From Coturnix japonica (Eukaryota; Chordata; Aves; Galliformes; Phasianidae), in assembly GCF_001577835.2 (NCBI RefSeq), contig NC_029526.1, forward strand, positions 465,510-529,509: a stretch of 64,000 bases of DNA, read 5' to 3'. A program made the translations under genes and the position numbers. The notes beneath the pieces are model-generated. The model was not told the DNA's origin. It was given only the letters and a program-made list of their open reading frames with translations, and searched no databases. Each line of letters starts with the position of its first letter. Within the stretch, counting starts at the first letter, position 1. Positions 14,560 through 26,882 of this stretch are shown here, piece by piece.

Positions 14560-15020
14560 TGTCTTAGCACATTCCTGTGCTCCTTCATGAGGCGACAGCC
14601 AAGTGTGAACCTGCTGTAGCCATTCACGGGGATGAGATTTATTATCTGGAGGCGCACCAATAACACAGCACTACAAAAAATAAAGCAGCGGTCTCTTTCA
14701 TCAAAATCTAATGAACGCGCAATTTCATCTTTATTAAGAATTCATTAGGTTCTCAGCAAGCCCCGTGTAATGGAGCTTGACCAGGTGAAATGCTAATGCC
14801 TGCATTATATTTAAATTCATTTTCAGAAGCATTGGTTTCCCCTGCGGTGCCGGCTCCCCCCGGCTGCTGCCGCGTCCCCACCCAGCCCCACTGCTCGCCC
14901 GGAGCTCCCAGCATGGCAGCCAGCTCCGCATCCTCAGGCACAAGGCTGCAGGCTGCCGTGTGCCACATTAGGGCTGCTCCCTTCAACATATAGACCTACA
15001 ACAGGGTGTTTTTCAGCCCT
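14560..15020. other. Candidate conserved non-coding element
   Basis: A repeat-free stretch about 2 kb inside GNAO1 intron 2. It has dense AT-rich words such as TTATTAAGAATTCATTAGG, AATTTCATC and TAATGCC next to GC-rich flanks. This composition is typical of vertebrate developmental or neuronal enhancers with homeodomain sites. No coding potential is visible. Conservation cannot be measured here, so this is a weak inference from composition and position. Confidence 0.25.
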
Positions 15021-15359
15021 CACTCTACTAATATAGCCCAGCCAGCCGGCTTTTATCTGGAACCAGTTCGTTTAAACAACAAGAGCTCTGGTCCCCGCGG
15101 CACAGGAGCCCGTGCGTGGTTGTGTAAGGCACCATGGCCACAGCTGCCCCTTCACCCACAGCGCTGTCGCTGTTCCAGTGGCAGCCACAGCCTCTCCTTC
15201 CACCAAAGCATCGCCCGCCATTCCAGCACGCTCCTGCAGAAGCCATTCCTAGAGATTAAATAATTTAGTGGTGTTCATCTGCAGCAGTTCCTCTCCCGAT
15301 CCACCTTTCACATACAAACAAGTGCAAACCAAACCGATCCTCCCGGCCCCACATCCCCA

Positions 15360-15960
15360 AATGCCCTTTGACGGGGCCTCGGAGCCTTTGCACACCGATA
15401 GCAGCGGGAGAGGCGGATGGAACGGCACCGAGGGCGAGGCTGCTCGCTCCCACAGCCCTGCAGCTCTATGGGAAGAACGCTGCCTCGGGCGGGGACGGTG
15501 GTTCGGTCCTCTGGGACCCCCCCGCTACAGGAGATGTGCTGTTCCCCGTACAATCACGGCACCGCGCCGGGCTGCGGGCCCGCGGCGAGCCCACGCCCGA
15601 GGGTTGGCGAGCGGCGCCCGAGCCCCTTCGGCTATTTCCGAGCCTGCTCGGCTCCCCCCCGACCGCCCCCGAGCGCTCTCCGAAGGCAGCCGAGCGCCGA
15701 GGGAGGAGACGAGCGCTGCGCTCCCCGCGGTTCGAGTCCCCGCTGGGCGCTGTCCACCACGAGAACCGCCTGAAAGCCGCGCCACGCCGCGCCCGAGGGA
15801 CAGCGCGGAGGGACTGCGGATGGCTACGGGCACACCGGGCACACCGGGCACACCGGGCACACCGGGCACATCGGGCACACCGCCCGCCCCACGGCCCCTC
15901 CCAGACACCGGCTCCTTCCCTATCGGGAAACAAGAACCGCTCCGTGCCTCTACCACCGTG
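15360..15960. promoter_or_regulatory. CpG-rich island in GNAO1 intron 2
   Basis: GC-rich, CpG-dense DNA about 1.1-1.7 kb downstream of GNAO1 exon 2. It has long open frames on both strands, as expected by chance in stop-poor GC-rich sequence. I see no recognisable protein. It may be a shore of the GNAO1 promoter or a separate regulatory island. It contains a 9-base tandem repeat at 15,827-15,881. Confidence 0.5.
15827..15881. repeat. 9-base tandem repeat (CGGGCACAC)n
   Basis: About six copies of CGGGCACAC in a row, with a single T variant near the end. High identity between copies suggests recent expansion or slippage. Confidence 0.9.
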
Positions 15961-16059
15961 ACACCCAGCCCCAATGCACAGCTATGGCGCCTGCTCGTTC
16001 CAGTGGGAGGCTGCGGCTGGATGGGCTTTAATTAAAGGGAAGAAAAGGGAATGGAGTAA

Positions 16060-16557
16060 TTCTGCACCTCCACACCTCCGTTGGTTCCCTGCACCTTCAC
16101 TGGCTTCCCCGCACCTCCATTAGCTCCCTGTGCCTCTGCTGGCTCTCTCATGCCTCCGTTGGATCCCCATGCCTCCATTGAGCTCCCCACACCCCCGTTG
16201 ACTCTCCCACTCTTCTGTACACTCTCCCACACCTCTATATGATGTCCTACATCTCTATAGGTTCTCTCACATCTCCAATGGCTCTTCCATACTTCTGTTG
16301 TCTCTCTCACACCACCACTGACTCTCCCACATCTCTATATGCTCTCCCAGATCTCTAAAGGCCCTCCCACACCTCTGTTGGCTCTCCCACATCTCTACAA
16401 GGCTCTCCCAAATCTCTGTAGGCTCTCCTACATCTCTGTTGACTCTCCTACATCTCTGTTGACTCTCCCACACCTCTGTTGGCTCTCCCACACCTCTACA
16501 GGCTCTCCCACCCCTCATTATGCTCTCCCACAGCCCCGCTGGCTCTCCCCCTGGAAG
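16060..16557. repeat. 20-base minisatellite
   Basis: About 25 diverged copies of a 20-base unit of the type GGCTCTCCCACACCTCTGTT fill roughly 500 bases. The period is clear between about 16,380 and 16,560 and more degraded on the left. The plus strand is CT-rich and the minus strand, in GNAO1 sense, GA-rich. It starts about 0.5 kb downstream of GNAO1 exon 2. Long open frames across it are products of the periodicity. Confidence 0.88.
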
Positions 16558-16957
16558 CACCGCCTGGCCACGTGCTGGGATCACTGTGTGCTGGGGGCAC
16601 GGTGTGGGGCAGCCATGTCAGCCCACTCCCATTGGGGCCCGGCACAGCTGTCAGGGAGGTGCTGCATGAAGGCAGGGCTGATTTTTCAGGGCGCGTTGGG
16701 TCGCGTGTTTTTCCTTTCCCCTTTTTAATAACCCGTTTTCAACATAATTGGCGACCGGCGGCCAAGTTCGCCTCTCATTAATTAAAAGGCTCAAATCTCG
16801 GGTAAAAGGGGCTTTGGGTGGCAGCGAGCCTCGCTTTAAATCCGCATTACGGGCGGATTTCGTGCTTTTTTCCCCCTCCCTCCTCCTCCTCCTCCCGAGC
16901 GCCGGTCCCGGCCGCAGCCGCCCACCGCCCGCCCCGCCGCCCTCATCCCGGCGTTCA

Positions 16958-17449
<492 letters not shown>

Positions 17450-17791
17450 TTAACAAAGGCCTGCGGGCTCCGCAGCGGCGGGGCCGGCGGCTCCGTGCCC
17501 GAGCGCTCAGCGCATCCACGGGCTGCGGGCAGCGCGGGCGGCCGCGGGCGGGGCGGGGCGGAGCTGAAGGAGGAGGAGGAGCGAAGGGGGAGGAGGAACG
17601 TGACGAACGGGGCGGGGCCGCTCCGGGCTGCGCGCCTGGCGGGGCGCGGGGATGCGGCGGCGGTGCGGGATGTGCGGGATGTGCCGGGGGAGGGGGACGC
17701 GCTCCGCAGGCCTCGCCCGCTGCCGTGACGCGCGAGTACCGCGCATGCTCCCAGCACAGCGCATGAGGGAACGGGCTGGGTCAGATGGAGA

Positions 17792-17850
17792 GGAGCTCGG
17801 CATGGAGCTCGGCATGGAGCTCGGCATGGAGCTCGGCATGGAGCTCATGG
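17792..17850. repeat. 12-base tandem repeat (GGAGCTCGGCAT)n
   Basis: Four perfect copies of GGAGCTCGGCAT plus a partial fifth, about 490 bases upstream of the GNAO1 ATG. The copies are identical, which points to recent expansion. Confidence 0.92.
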
Positions 17851-17964
17851 CTCTGCGACCCCTGACAGCAGGTTGGGGGGGGGCTCGGCCTCTGCTCCAG
17901 ATAACAGCGGCGGGGTGAGAGGTAGTGACCTCGAGCTGCACCGCGGATGGTCAGGTTGGGGACT

Positions 17965-18122
17965 GGGAACTATTCCTTCTTTAAGAGTGAGGCGGTGGCA
18001 CAGCTGCGCAGGGAAGGGGGGAGTCACCATCCATGGAGCTGTCAGAGCCGTGCCATGTGGTCCTGGTGGGGTGAGCTGGGGTTGGACCCAGGGAAGGGAG
18101 AGCTCTGATTGATTCTATGAAA
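17965..18122 (+). mobile_element. CR1 LINE 3' fragment, diverged
   Basis: Shows the TATTCCTTCTTTAAGAGTGA, GGCACAGCTGCGCAGGGAAG and CTGATTGATTCTATGA blocks of a CR1 end, with many changes. It starts about 650 bases upstream of the GNAO1 start codon. Confidence 0.7.
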
Positions 18123-19154
18123 CCAAGGCCTGTATTCTGGGAGCAGGCTGCCCTCTGCCACGAGCAGCCAGGCCGAGGAGCTCACTGAAGGAACAGAGCT
18201 GCTGCCACAGCCCTCTCCACCTCCCTGCAAACAGAACCAGAAGGATGCTGTGGGGCCGCTGCCCGCTGTGACTATCCATAATGAAACACCCGGCCCAGGT
18301 GGGGCTGGGCACAGGCTGACATTATATGACCTCCTTCCCATAAAGCACCGTTTCCATTTTCCTTCTACACCTCTGAAACAAAGGGGAGAAGCGTGGCATG
18401 TGGTTAACAGTGTATAGCAGAGATGTGAGGCAGAGCAGACAAAGGGAAGTAAAAGGGAGCTCATAAATAATGTTAGCGTACTCAAGGGCCAGCGGTATTT
18501 ACCGAACATTTGTGAGCTAATAGGTACTGAATATCTGAATTTGGGGTAATTTATTTCTGGGAGCCCAGGGGAAAAGGGTATACCTGCATGGGAAAGCAAA
18601 CCTACTGCCTGTATTCAGCAGGGAGCGGGTGGGGGTGGGGGTGGCTGCGGAGCAATTCCTGCTCTTTCATACTTGAGCAGATCTCCTGTGTAAAATCAAT
18701 AGGATCAGAATTTCAATCAGTAGGTTTCATTTCAATGGTACCAGCCAGAGGGCATTATGAAAAGTGCAGAATAGGAAAACCACAATCCAGAAATCCAGAG
18801 GCGGTGTCCTCTTGAGATGGCTGCATCTACTGCCCATCTCCCCAGCAGCTTGCCAGCCTTGGAGTCCTGTTGGGATCCTCTCCAAGGATTTTTCTAAGAG
18901 AATTGGTCTTTTGTATAAGCCTCTGGATACTTGTTAACAGGCAAATTTGTATGAGCGCTGCTCTGAAAGCAGAGCCTCCTCTCCTATGATGTTGCCCCAC
19001 AATGTCAGAGGCGGATGTTGGTGGTATGGCAGTAGAGGCTGAGCCTTCCTGCCAATATTCCATTACATTTTGCTGCTGTGTGACAGCAGCAGAGGGGCAG
19101 CCTGACAGAATGGCATCTGACATGGCAGTGCATACGATGCAAAGGTGTAGAACT

Positions 19155-19440
19155 GATCACAGAATGGTTAAGGTTGGAACAAACCACTAAGATCCTCAAG
19201 TCCACCCCCACCGTGCCCACTGCCTACAGCCCTCCGTGCTACATCCCCATGGCTCTGGGACACCTCCAGGGACAGTGACCTCCCCACCTCCTTGGGCAGC
19301 TGTGCCAACACATCACTGCTCTTCTGGAGAAGAGTTTTTTCCTAATATTCAACCTGAACCTCCCCTGGAGCAACGTGAGGCCATTGCCCCTCATCCTATC
19401 ACCATTCACCCAGGAGAAGACACACACTGGTGCAGATTTT
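19155..19440 (-). mobile_element. CR1 LINE 3' region
   Basis: The plus strand is the reverse complement of CR1: CACAGAATGGTTAAGGTTGG, ACACCTCCAGGGACAGTGAC, TTCCTAATATTCAACCTGAA and CCATTGCCCCTCATCCTATC in the expected order. About 285 bases long, moderately diverged. Confidence 0.88.
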
Positions 19441-19507
19441 TATGACCACAACTTGCAGACTCCTGTTCATTGCTAGTAAAAATGCATAGCTAATAGTGAC
19501 TGTGTTA

Positions 19508-19528
19508 AATAATAATAATAATAATAAT
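19508..19528. repeat. (AAT)n microsatellite
   Basis: About seven AAT units in a row. Confidence 0.9.
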
Positions 19529-19924
19529 GTTCTGTAGCTAAGATTTTGCTCTGTCAAGTGGTGTTGTGCACTTTGTAGCTGCTGTAGTTTCCATGGAAAT
19601 AAATAGAAGGCATTACTTTCGGAGCAACTTATGTAGCCCAAGCCTCCCGCCATTAAGGAAATTTCTCTTTTCCCTGCCAGGTGCAGATCTGTGCTTGGCA
19701 CACTGTCCACTGTACCTCCATGAGTACCCACTGATTTCTTTCCTGATGGAGAACTGGGAATAGTTGCGTCACCACCTTGTGCTCTCAAAGAGATTCAGGA
19801 CAGCAGCTGCGAGGTGGAGTCACTTCTGAGCCGTCCCTGTGCAGCTGCTGGTTGAGCAGTGCTGATGGAAATGCTTCCTTTGACATTTTCCTAGTGGGAA
19901 TTTTCATCTTTTGACAAATCTCCC

Positions 19925-19950
19925 TTTTTTTTTTTTTTTTTTTTTTTTTT
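19925..19950. repeat. Poly(T) tract
   Basis: Twenty-six consecutive T residues. In reverse it could be the A-tail of a retroposed sequence, but no body is recognisable to the right. Confidence 0.92.
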
Positions 19951-20344
19951 CATGGCAGATGAATTTCAAGAACCTGAAAAGAAGAAAAGCCCCAACCTCC
20001 TCCTCCAATCATCACATCACGTACCGCCCTATTTGGCTTTGGAGATAACTGTATACGGCTTTGTTGCTGAAAATGATGCTTCCATTTTTCAGGACCTGAT
20101 TGAAGTCTTCTTCTAATAAGAAGTGGTTGGTTCCAGTTTTAAAAAGCAATAATAATAATCCAATAAAGATGGGAGCTTTTGTCCTTAAATATCACAGAAT
20201 CCTTTTTGAAAAAGGTGGGGCTGAGAACCTTCTTGTTTTTCTGGCCAATCCTGCAGTGAAGCTGTTCTACTCCAACTGTATGAAGAGCATGGGGCAACAG
20301 GATGGAAACTGGGAAGAGTGCCTGGAGCTGAGGCTCAGGGAGCC

Positions 20345-20470
20345 CTGATTGCCCCTGTGGAGCATCACAAAGCCCACACCAAATGCACCAAGTGTTCCTG
20401 CCATCTCACCATTAGGAAGTTTTCCCTGGATATTCAGCCTAATTTTTCATTCTTTGAATTGATGTCAATT
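20345..20470 (-). mobile_element. CR1 LINE fragment, strongly degraded
   Basis: GATTGCCCCTGTGGAGCATC, CCATTAGGAAGTTTTCCCTG and GATATTCAGCCTAATTTTTC recall the internal part of the CR1 3' region in reverse orientation. Old and uncertain. Confidence 0.45.
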
Positions 20471-20819
20471 ACCCCACAGCTAAACCTAGTTATGCAGTGG
20501 AAGACAGGTTTAAAATACTGCATGATCTCACTAAATTGAAGAAATGGACTGAAATCGATACAATAAGAATGCCCATAAAGGTTAAGTGGTTGGTGGAGGA
20601 AGGATTAATGAAATGCACACATACTAGGTCAAGTTGCAAATACCATTACTTGGTTCTTACCCACTCCATACTCCACAAATACGTTCTCGTCCTTCAAATT
20701 GAATGAGGAGGTGCCTCAGAATCTGACTCATGACTTGGAGAGTTATGAGACCAGTATCAAGGAGCGTTTGGGTCTGATGCATGGAAAATGCAAGAAAAAG
20801 GTTTTACTGCTTTTTTTAC

Positions 20820-21200
20820 TTAGTTCTGCAGAGAGCTCCAAGGCCCCACCTGCAGTGCTGCATGGAGCCCTCAGTACAGGAAGGAAATGGAGCTCTTAGA
20901 GCGGGTCCAGAGGAGGCCACTAAGATGGTCAGAGGTCTGGAGCAGCTCTCCTATGAGGAAAGGTGGAGGGAACTGGGCTTGTTTAGCCTAGAGAAGAGAA
21001 GGCTTATGTGTGATCTTAGGAGGAAGCTTTTCACCCAGAGGGTGGTGACTCACTGGAACAGGTTGACCAAGGAGGCTGTGGATGCCTCCCTGGGCAGCCT
21101 GGGCTGCTGGTTGGTGACCCTGCACACAGCAGGGGGTTGGAACTGAATGATCTTTGTGGTCCTTTTCAACTCAGGCCAGTCTGTAATATCATATGATATA
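20820..21200 (+). mobile_element. CR1 LINE 3' region
   Basis: One of the longer CR1 copies here: GGGTCCAGAGGAGGCCACTA, GGAGCAGCTCTCCTATGAGG, CTGGGCTTGTTTAGCCTAGA, CACCCAGAGGGTGGTGACTC, GGCAGCCTGGGCTGCTGGTT and the TTTTCAACTCAGGCC end. It reads continuously for about 380 bases. A block of roughly 30 bases seems to be missing after GATGCCTCCCTG compared with the copy at 12,350. Confidence 0.92.
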
Positions 21201-24200
21201 GCTTCTCCAAGGGAGGAAGAACAGTGTGAGCTCCTCTCCTTTCCTTGCAGCAACTTTAAACTCTCAGCCTATGAAGGCTTTCCAGCGTCAATGTTTTCCA
21301 CTTTCTGGTGGTCCAGGGACATGTGGCAGATAAAGAGAAGAGTTTGTAGGCCTAAAAAAATGAGGAAGCAGAAGAGCAGTAATGAACTTTTGCTGCTGAT
21401 CATTGGAGAGAAAATCAGTGCAGGTTCCCTTGTGGGTCTTCTCATTCTTGGGGACAGGTTTGTGTAGAGATGCATTATTTTCTGTCCTTTTGCCTTGTCT
21501 GATTTCTGCCTGTATGGCACTGGATAAGCTATATCTTGGTGGAGATGTGAGAATCTAAATGAAACAGAACTAAATGTGGAGAAGAAACTTACTCCTATCT
21601 ATTTTCTGCTGTACGGAGCATATGAGAGCATCCCTGGTTCAGCAGGTGCACAAGTAACCTTGAGAAGCCGTGAGACTGCAGCTATGCAGTGCTGTCCTTC
21701 AGGCAGGGTGAGATAGTGCCAGAGTGAGGCGGGCTGGTTGACCTTGGCTGGGTCTTAGGGAGGGCAAGGGCCCCATCAGCCCTCTGCCACTCATCTTTCC
21801 TCAGTATCAAGGATGAGGATTTCACAGGAATGAAAAAAATCTGCCACAATCCAGGAAATTGGGTTAGAGAGGCAGAGAGTTTCTCTTCTATGCAGAGAAA
21901 CCCGTCATTGCTTGGTCTCAGTGAAACCAAGTTTAACCTTCTGCACAGTCTTAATGAAGCCAAGTTCAACCTTCTGCATTAAGCATTCAAGTTCAGCCAT
22001 GCAACTGATTGCCCATGAGTGCCGTTTAATCCAGCTACTGTCATCATGCACAGGATTTGGATAGACAATTTAGGCAGCTCCATTTACAGCACTTCAGGAA
22101 CATTCCTGTTTTTATATGAATGCTCTCCAGAAATCTTGCAGCTCTCATTCACACAAGTAGTCCTGATGAGGGATCTTATGGAGCAACGCTAATTCTGTCC
22201 CTAAAAATATGAGCACATACTTACTTCATAGCTCTCAGCAGTGAACTCTAAGTACAAATATACCATCGGCTAAATGCAGCTCCTACCATTTTTCTCTGCA
22301 AAATCCTATTGGTGTTTTTTGTCACGTTGTTCTTCTATTAGAACTTTATGTTACAATATTTGAAATAAGCATCTGCTTTACCAAGTGTTATTCCAGTGTC
22401 ATGCACTGCTTCCTGATTGTAAGCATTGATGTGATTCACGAAGGCCAGCTTCAGCTGACAGAGGCTATAATCAGCAAACAGAAAGAGACATTTCTCCAGT
22501 GGAGAATGAGTAATGGGAATCATCTCTCACCTCTGATTCTGGAGGGAGCCTACAGAGACCAGCTGGCCTTGGCTGGAGTTAACCTTCATGAGCATCCCTC
22601 ACCGTGCTCCCAGCCAAGGACTTGCTTTGACGAGAAGGCAAAGGGAGGAACAAGTTCTGCACAGGCACAAGCGGTGTTAATCTGAGAAGGTCACACTGGG
22701 GGGAAATGGCATCTCAAGTCAGGATGAAGCAGTACCTCAAACAAAGCCTGTGTCTGGAGTATCAGTGCATGTCATTAATACCAAAATATTGGCTGGATGC
22801 TAAAATTGATCCAGGTTCAAAAAGTGGTAGGATAAAGGTCCAGGAAAAAACATCCACAAAAGGTTACCAAATACCCAGAATTCCCACAGCTGAAATCTGA
22901 AATATGTGCTGAGTTATCCAGTGGACATCTAAATCCGTTGGGTCTCAGCACAGCAGGACAGTGATGTGCCTTCTGGATCCCCACTCAGTCTCTGCCCTCC
23001 CCATTAGCCCCGCAGGGAGCTGGATGTCTCTCAGTAACCTTCAGTGGTTACACTGGGCAGAGGAAGTCCAACAAACCCATAGCTCTGTAGGGAAGACTGG
23101 AAAGGCCAAGGAAAACCTGAGCCAACCTCAGCTGCCTTAGATTCTTCTTCATGCCATGTTTTGTATTTCCTCTTTCCTCCCTTCCATCTTTCTCCTTCAC
23201 ATTTCTCTATGCTGTTCCCCAGGTTTGGCTCCCGCTGTGGATTCCTTCTCCCATTCAGAGAGCAGACAGGGAAAGCAGTTGGGCTGGAGCTTGCAGCCCA
23301 TACCATTTCTGTGCAAGGCTGGGACCAAGCTGTGACCCCCAGATAAGAAACCCCACATGAGTTCCTGTTTCAATGTGAGCTCCAATTTCAGCATGGCATG
23401 GGGTGCCGCAACCACCAGTGAGCAGGAGCCCTGCTATCAGAGCGTGTCCTTGCTGTATCTGGGAAGCTTTTATCTTCCAAATGCCTCCAGCTTAAATTTT
23501 TTTGCACATCCTATGTCTCCTTGCTGAGCAGTTTGCCCCACTGACATCCCTGGGTGGAACAGCACAGGGGCACTGCAGTTTCCTTTCCAGCCAGGGCAGC
23601 TCTGTGCACTGCCATCGCTGGCACCAAGGGCCCCATTTTCCCCTGTGGGGAGGGGAGCCAGAGGGGCTGCATTACCCGAGCCTCCCAGTACATTGCTTCT
23701 CTTGCAGAACGTTGAGCTTTCAGACCATGCAGGCTGCATCAGGCTTCATCAGCCGACGTCAAACCTTTTTGAAGTTCCAATTGCTTCCTTGCCTGAGATG
23801 GAGCTATCATTTTTATTGCTTTGGTTGCTCAGGCAGGGAGAGGGAGAGATGAACAAAGCAGTGCAATCCTCTTGAATTAGGATTGATTTTCGCGAGTTCT
23901 TCATGTTGATTTTTTTTCCAAAGCATTTAATTGATTGCGATTTTTTTCCTCCTTCCTCCTTTTCGGTAGCATTTGTCCTCAGCCGTTCGCCAGTGCTGGA
24001 AGAGAGAGAGAAAACAGAAAGCCCCGTGTGAGACTGAGATTTGAGGGCATTACGCACCAAAACATTTGTTGCTATTTACTTTTGGAAGTGCTGCTCTGCG
24101 GCAGCGGGGCCGCAGCCACCATCTGTTCGGGATTACACTGCCGAGCAAACCTGGCACAGGTGCGAGCATCCTCCTGATGGGCGCTGCTCGGGCATCGGCG

Positions 24201-26619
24201 GTCCAGGATACAGAGCAAATCTTCTCCTTCCCTCCCCGCCATAAAATGTCTTTGCGATGGATGCTAATTATTAACAAGGCAGTCGCCGCTTTGCAGCTTT
24301 GAGCTGCTTGTTATCTTGTCCCCTTACCTCACGGACCAGTAGCTGGGGCAGGCAGCAGCTCTGCAGGGCAGGAGATGGGGCTCTGGCTACTACACTCCAT
24401 CTCTGTGCATCTCAGCCAACACAGAAACACGTTACTGTATGTGCTTCTCACCTACACAGGAACTGTTCACAAGGTTAGCCGAGGGTTTTCTTCCCATGGA
24501 AGGACAAGGAGAAGGCCATGTGCTGCTCTTTGCATGAGGGATGTGCTCGGGATTTGGGCACGCAGCACAGCTGCCCCCAGAGCTGGGCCAGCTCCATCCG
24601 CACTCCACATCATTCATCGGTTTATTGCTGATCACCTTATGTAAGCACAGGGGAACATGTGTGAGGCTGTGGGTTTGGCAGGGTTTAACTGTCATAATGC
24701 TCCTGAACAGAGAGAAGGAATCATGAATTCGTCCCTTCTCCCTCCCACTGGTTGCACACATGGCTGGGATGAAGCATTTTTCAGCCAGGACTGAGCAGAT
24801 CAGGTACCCCAAGGAGTGCACAGCACCTGCACATCCCAGGAACTTGGGGCCCATCTCAGGAATTCTGGCCATGCCAGCAGGGTGCTGTGCCACAGCCCAG
24901 GAACTGCTTGCTGAGGTTATGAAATCAAGGCTGGGGTTGTGATAGGGAATTAATCTTTTCCAATTGCCCTTTAGCCTGTACACTTCTGACCATCTCGGTA
25001 TTAATATTTTAAGTGGATTTTATAAGCTTGTTGGAAAAACTGTGCTGAAGGAGGGAGGGAGATTGCTTTTCCCTTGCTGGGACACAATGCTGTTTAACCC
25101 TTCGTTGTTCCTTCGTTGTCAGGATGTGCTTAATTATTTAATTAATTTTGCAGATTTGGCTGGAAGTTTTTACACATCCAAGACATCACTTGAGCAATTA
25201 AGAGGCTGCTTTTATGAGCTCCTGGCTCTGCTCTGTGTTGGATGAAGAGGTGCTGGTTGAACAGAGCATTATTGATGCCAGGGTGTGTGTCATGGGGGAG
25301 GAGGGGATGTTCCTGCACAGGACACACTGTCATCTTTCAAACTATGCAGAAGGCTCCAAGTTTCACAGATGGGGAAGGGCTGGAAGCTGAAGATGTTGTG
25401 TTGGTGCTTTAGGGGCAGGAGCATCCCCCTTGCAGAGCAACACAGCCCATTGAGCTGCTGGGTGCTTTGGTTTGGGCCAGCATCAGAGCGCCTGGAGTAA
25501 ACCCAAAGCTCTGATTATTGGTTCTTTGGAAACCAATTCACCCCCACAGATTGACCCCATAAAAGTGTTTTGTGTTTTTTTTTTCTCATCCCTTAGTTGC
25601 TTTAGCTTGTCAACTTTTGTTTGATGGGAAATCAATTTCATTGCTTTCACTATTGCTTTTCTAAGGAAGCCTCCTCATTCTACAACTTACTCCATTAATA
25701 TTTATTGCACTGGCAGGTAGGATCCTGAATTAACATTTCTGTTATTCCACCATCTCCCTTATGCTTTCTCTGTACTTTTGATCAATGTTCAAATGCTTTC
25801 ATTCCATACATTTATTGCTCTACATTTCTTCTTGCAGACTCTGAGCTGCTGCTGTATTTTGCTTGCAGGTCCCTTAAGCCACATCTCCAAGAGCTGCCTC
25901 CGCTTTTCAGATCCCCCATAAAGAAACATCTGCTCTGGACCCCATCACCCACAGCTGTAATCGGTGTTTGAAACAGTGCCAGATTTCAGCCAGGTGTCCA
26001 TCAGTGATGGGGACAGATTTCATTTATGACAGTGATGAAGGCATCTCCTTGGGGATGGCTTTGCTTTGTGACATGTTTCTGCCCAAAACAGAAACTGGGC
26101 ATGGGATGGATTTTGGCATAGATGACTGAAATGGTCTAGTGAGGACGGCGGTCCTTTGGATGGGCAATGGGAACATGGATATGCTCTGGGCATCATTGCT
26201 GTGCCTGTGAGACAGTTGTTAATCCACCCTGGGAACAAGTCTTCCTCCTTCATGTAAATCCCTCTGTCAGGCTGGAAAGGGGAGAAATCTGCTGGGTGAA
26301 TGTGCTGGGAAAGTTCACAGAGCACAGAAATACAGTTCCTGCCCTTTGGAGCCAAACAAGGTCCTGCCTGTGGGCACCAGGACATGGATGCTGTAGCCCC
26401 AGCTCTGGACTTGGCGTTTCCCCATTCACACATTGGACTGGGACCCCAGGAGGCACGGTGTCCTGAAGCATCCTGCAGCTTATTGTTTGGTTCCACTTCC
26501 TTCCTCCCAATGGGGCCGTAGGGGGTGTGGTGCCCACCTTGGGGGAAGGCATCTTCCTGCACAGGACGGGGGATTGTTGCAAAGTCAGCTGCACAAGGTT
26601 GAGGTTGGGCCATTAGGAG

Positions 26620-26882
26620 TACTCAGTCTGATAGTGATAAAACAAGGGGGAATTATTTTAAACCAAAGGAGGGGAGGTTTAGGGTAGATGTTGGGGGGAA
26701 ATATTTCACTCAGGCAGCAGTGAGGGTGAAGCACAGGAACAAGTTACCCAGTGAAACTGTGAATAACCCTCCCCTGGAGATGTTCAGGACCCTGGGCAGC
26801 CTGATGTGGTGAGGGACAAGCCTGTCTGCTGTTTGAGGTCCCTTCCAACTCAAGCCATTCTGTGATTCTGTGGTTCTGTGTT
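26620..26882 (+). mobile_element. CR1 LINE 3' end
   Basis: ACAAGGGGGAATTATTTTAA, GAGGGTGAAGCACAGGAACA, CTGGAGATGTTCAGGACCCT, GAGGTCCCTTCCAACTCAAG and the tail CTGTGATTCTGTGGTTCTG appear in CR1 order. Confidence 0.88.

Noticed and set aside
15268-16035. Long plus-strand open frame (255 codons) in GC-rich DNA, with overlapping frames on both strands
   Set aside because: It is a stop-poor effect of high GC content and of the 9-base repeat. There is no recognisable domain, and several frames are open on both strands at once.
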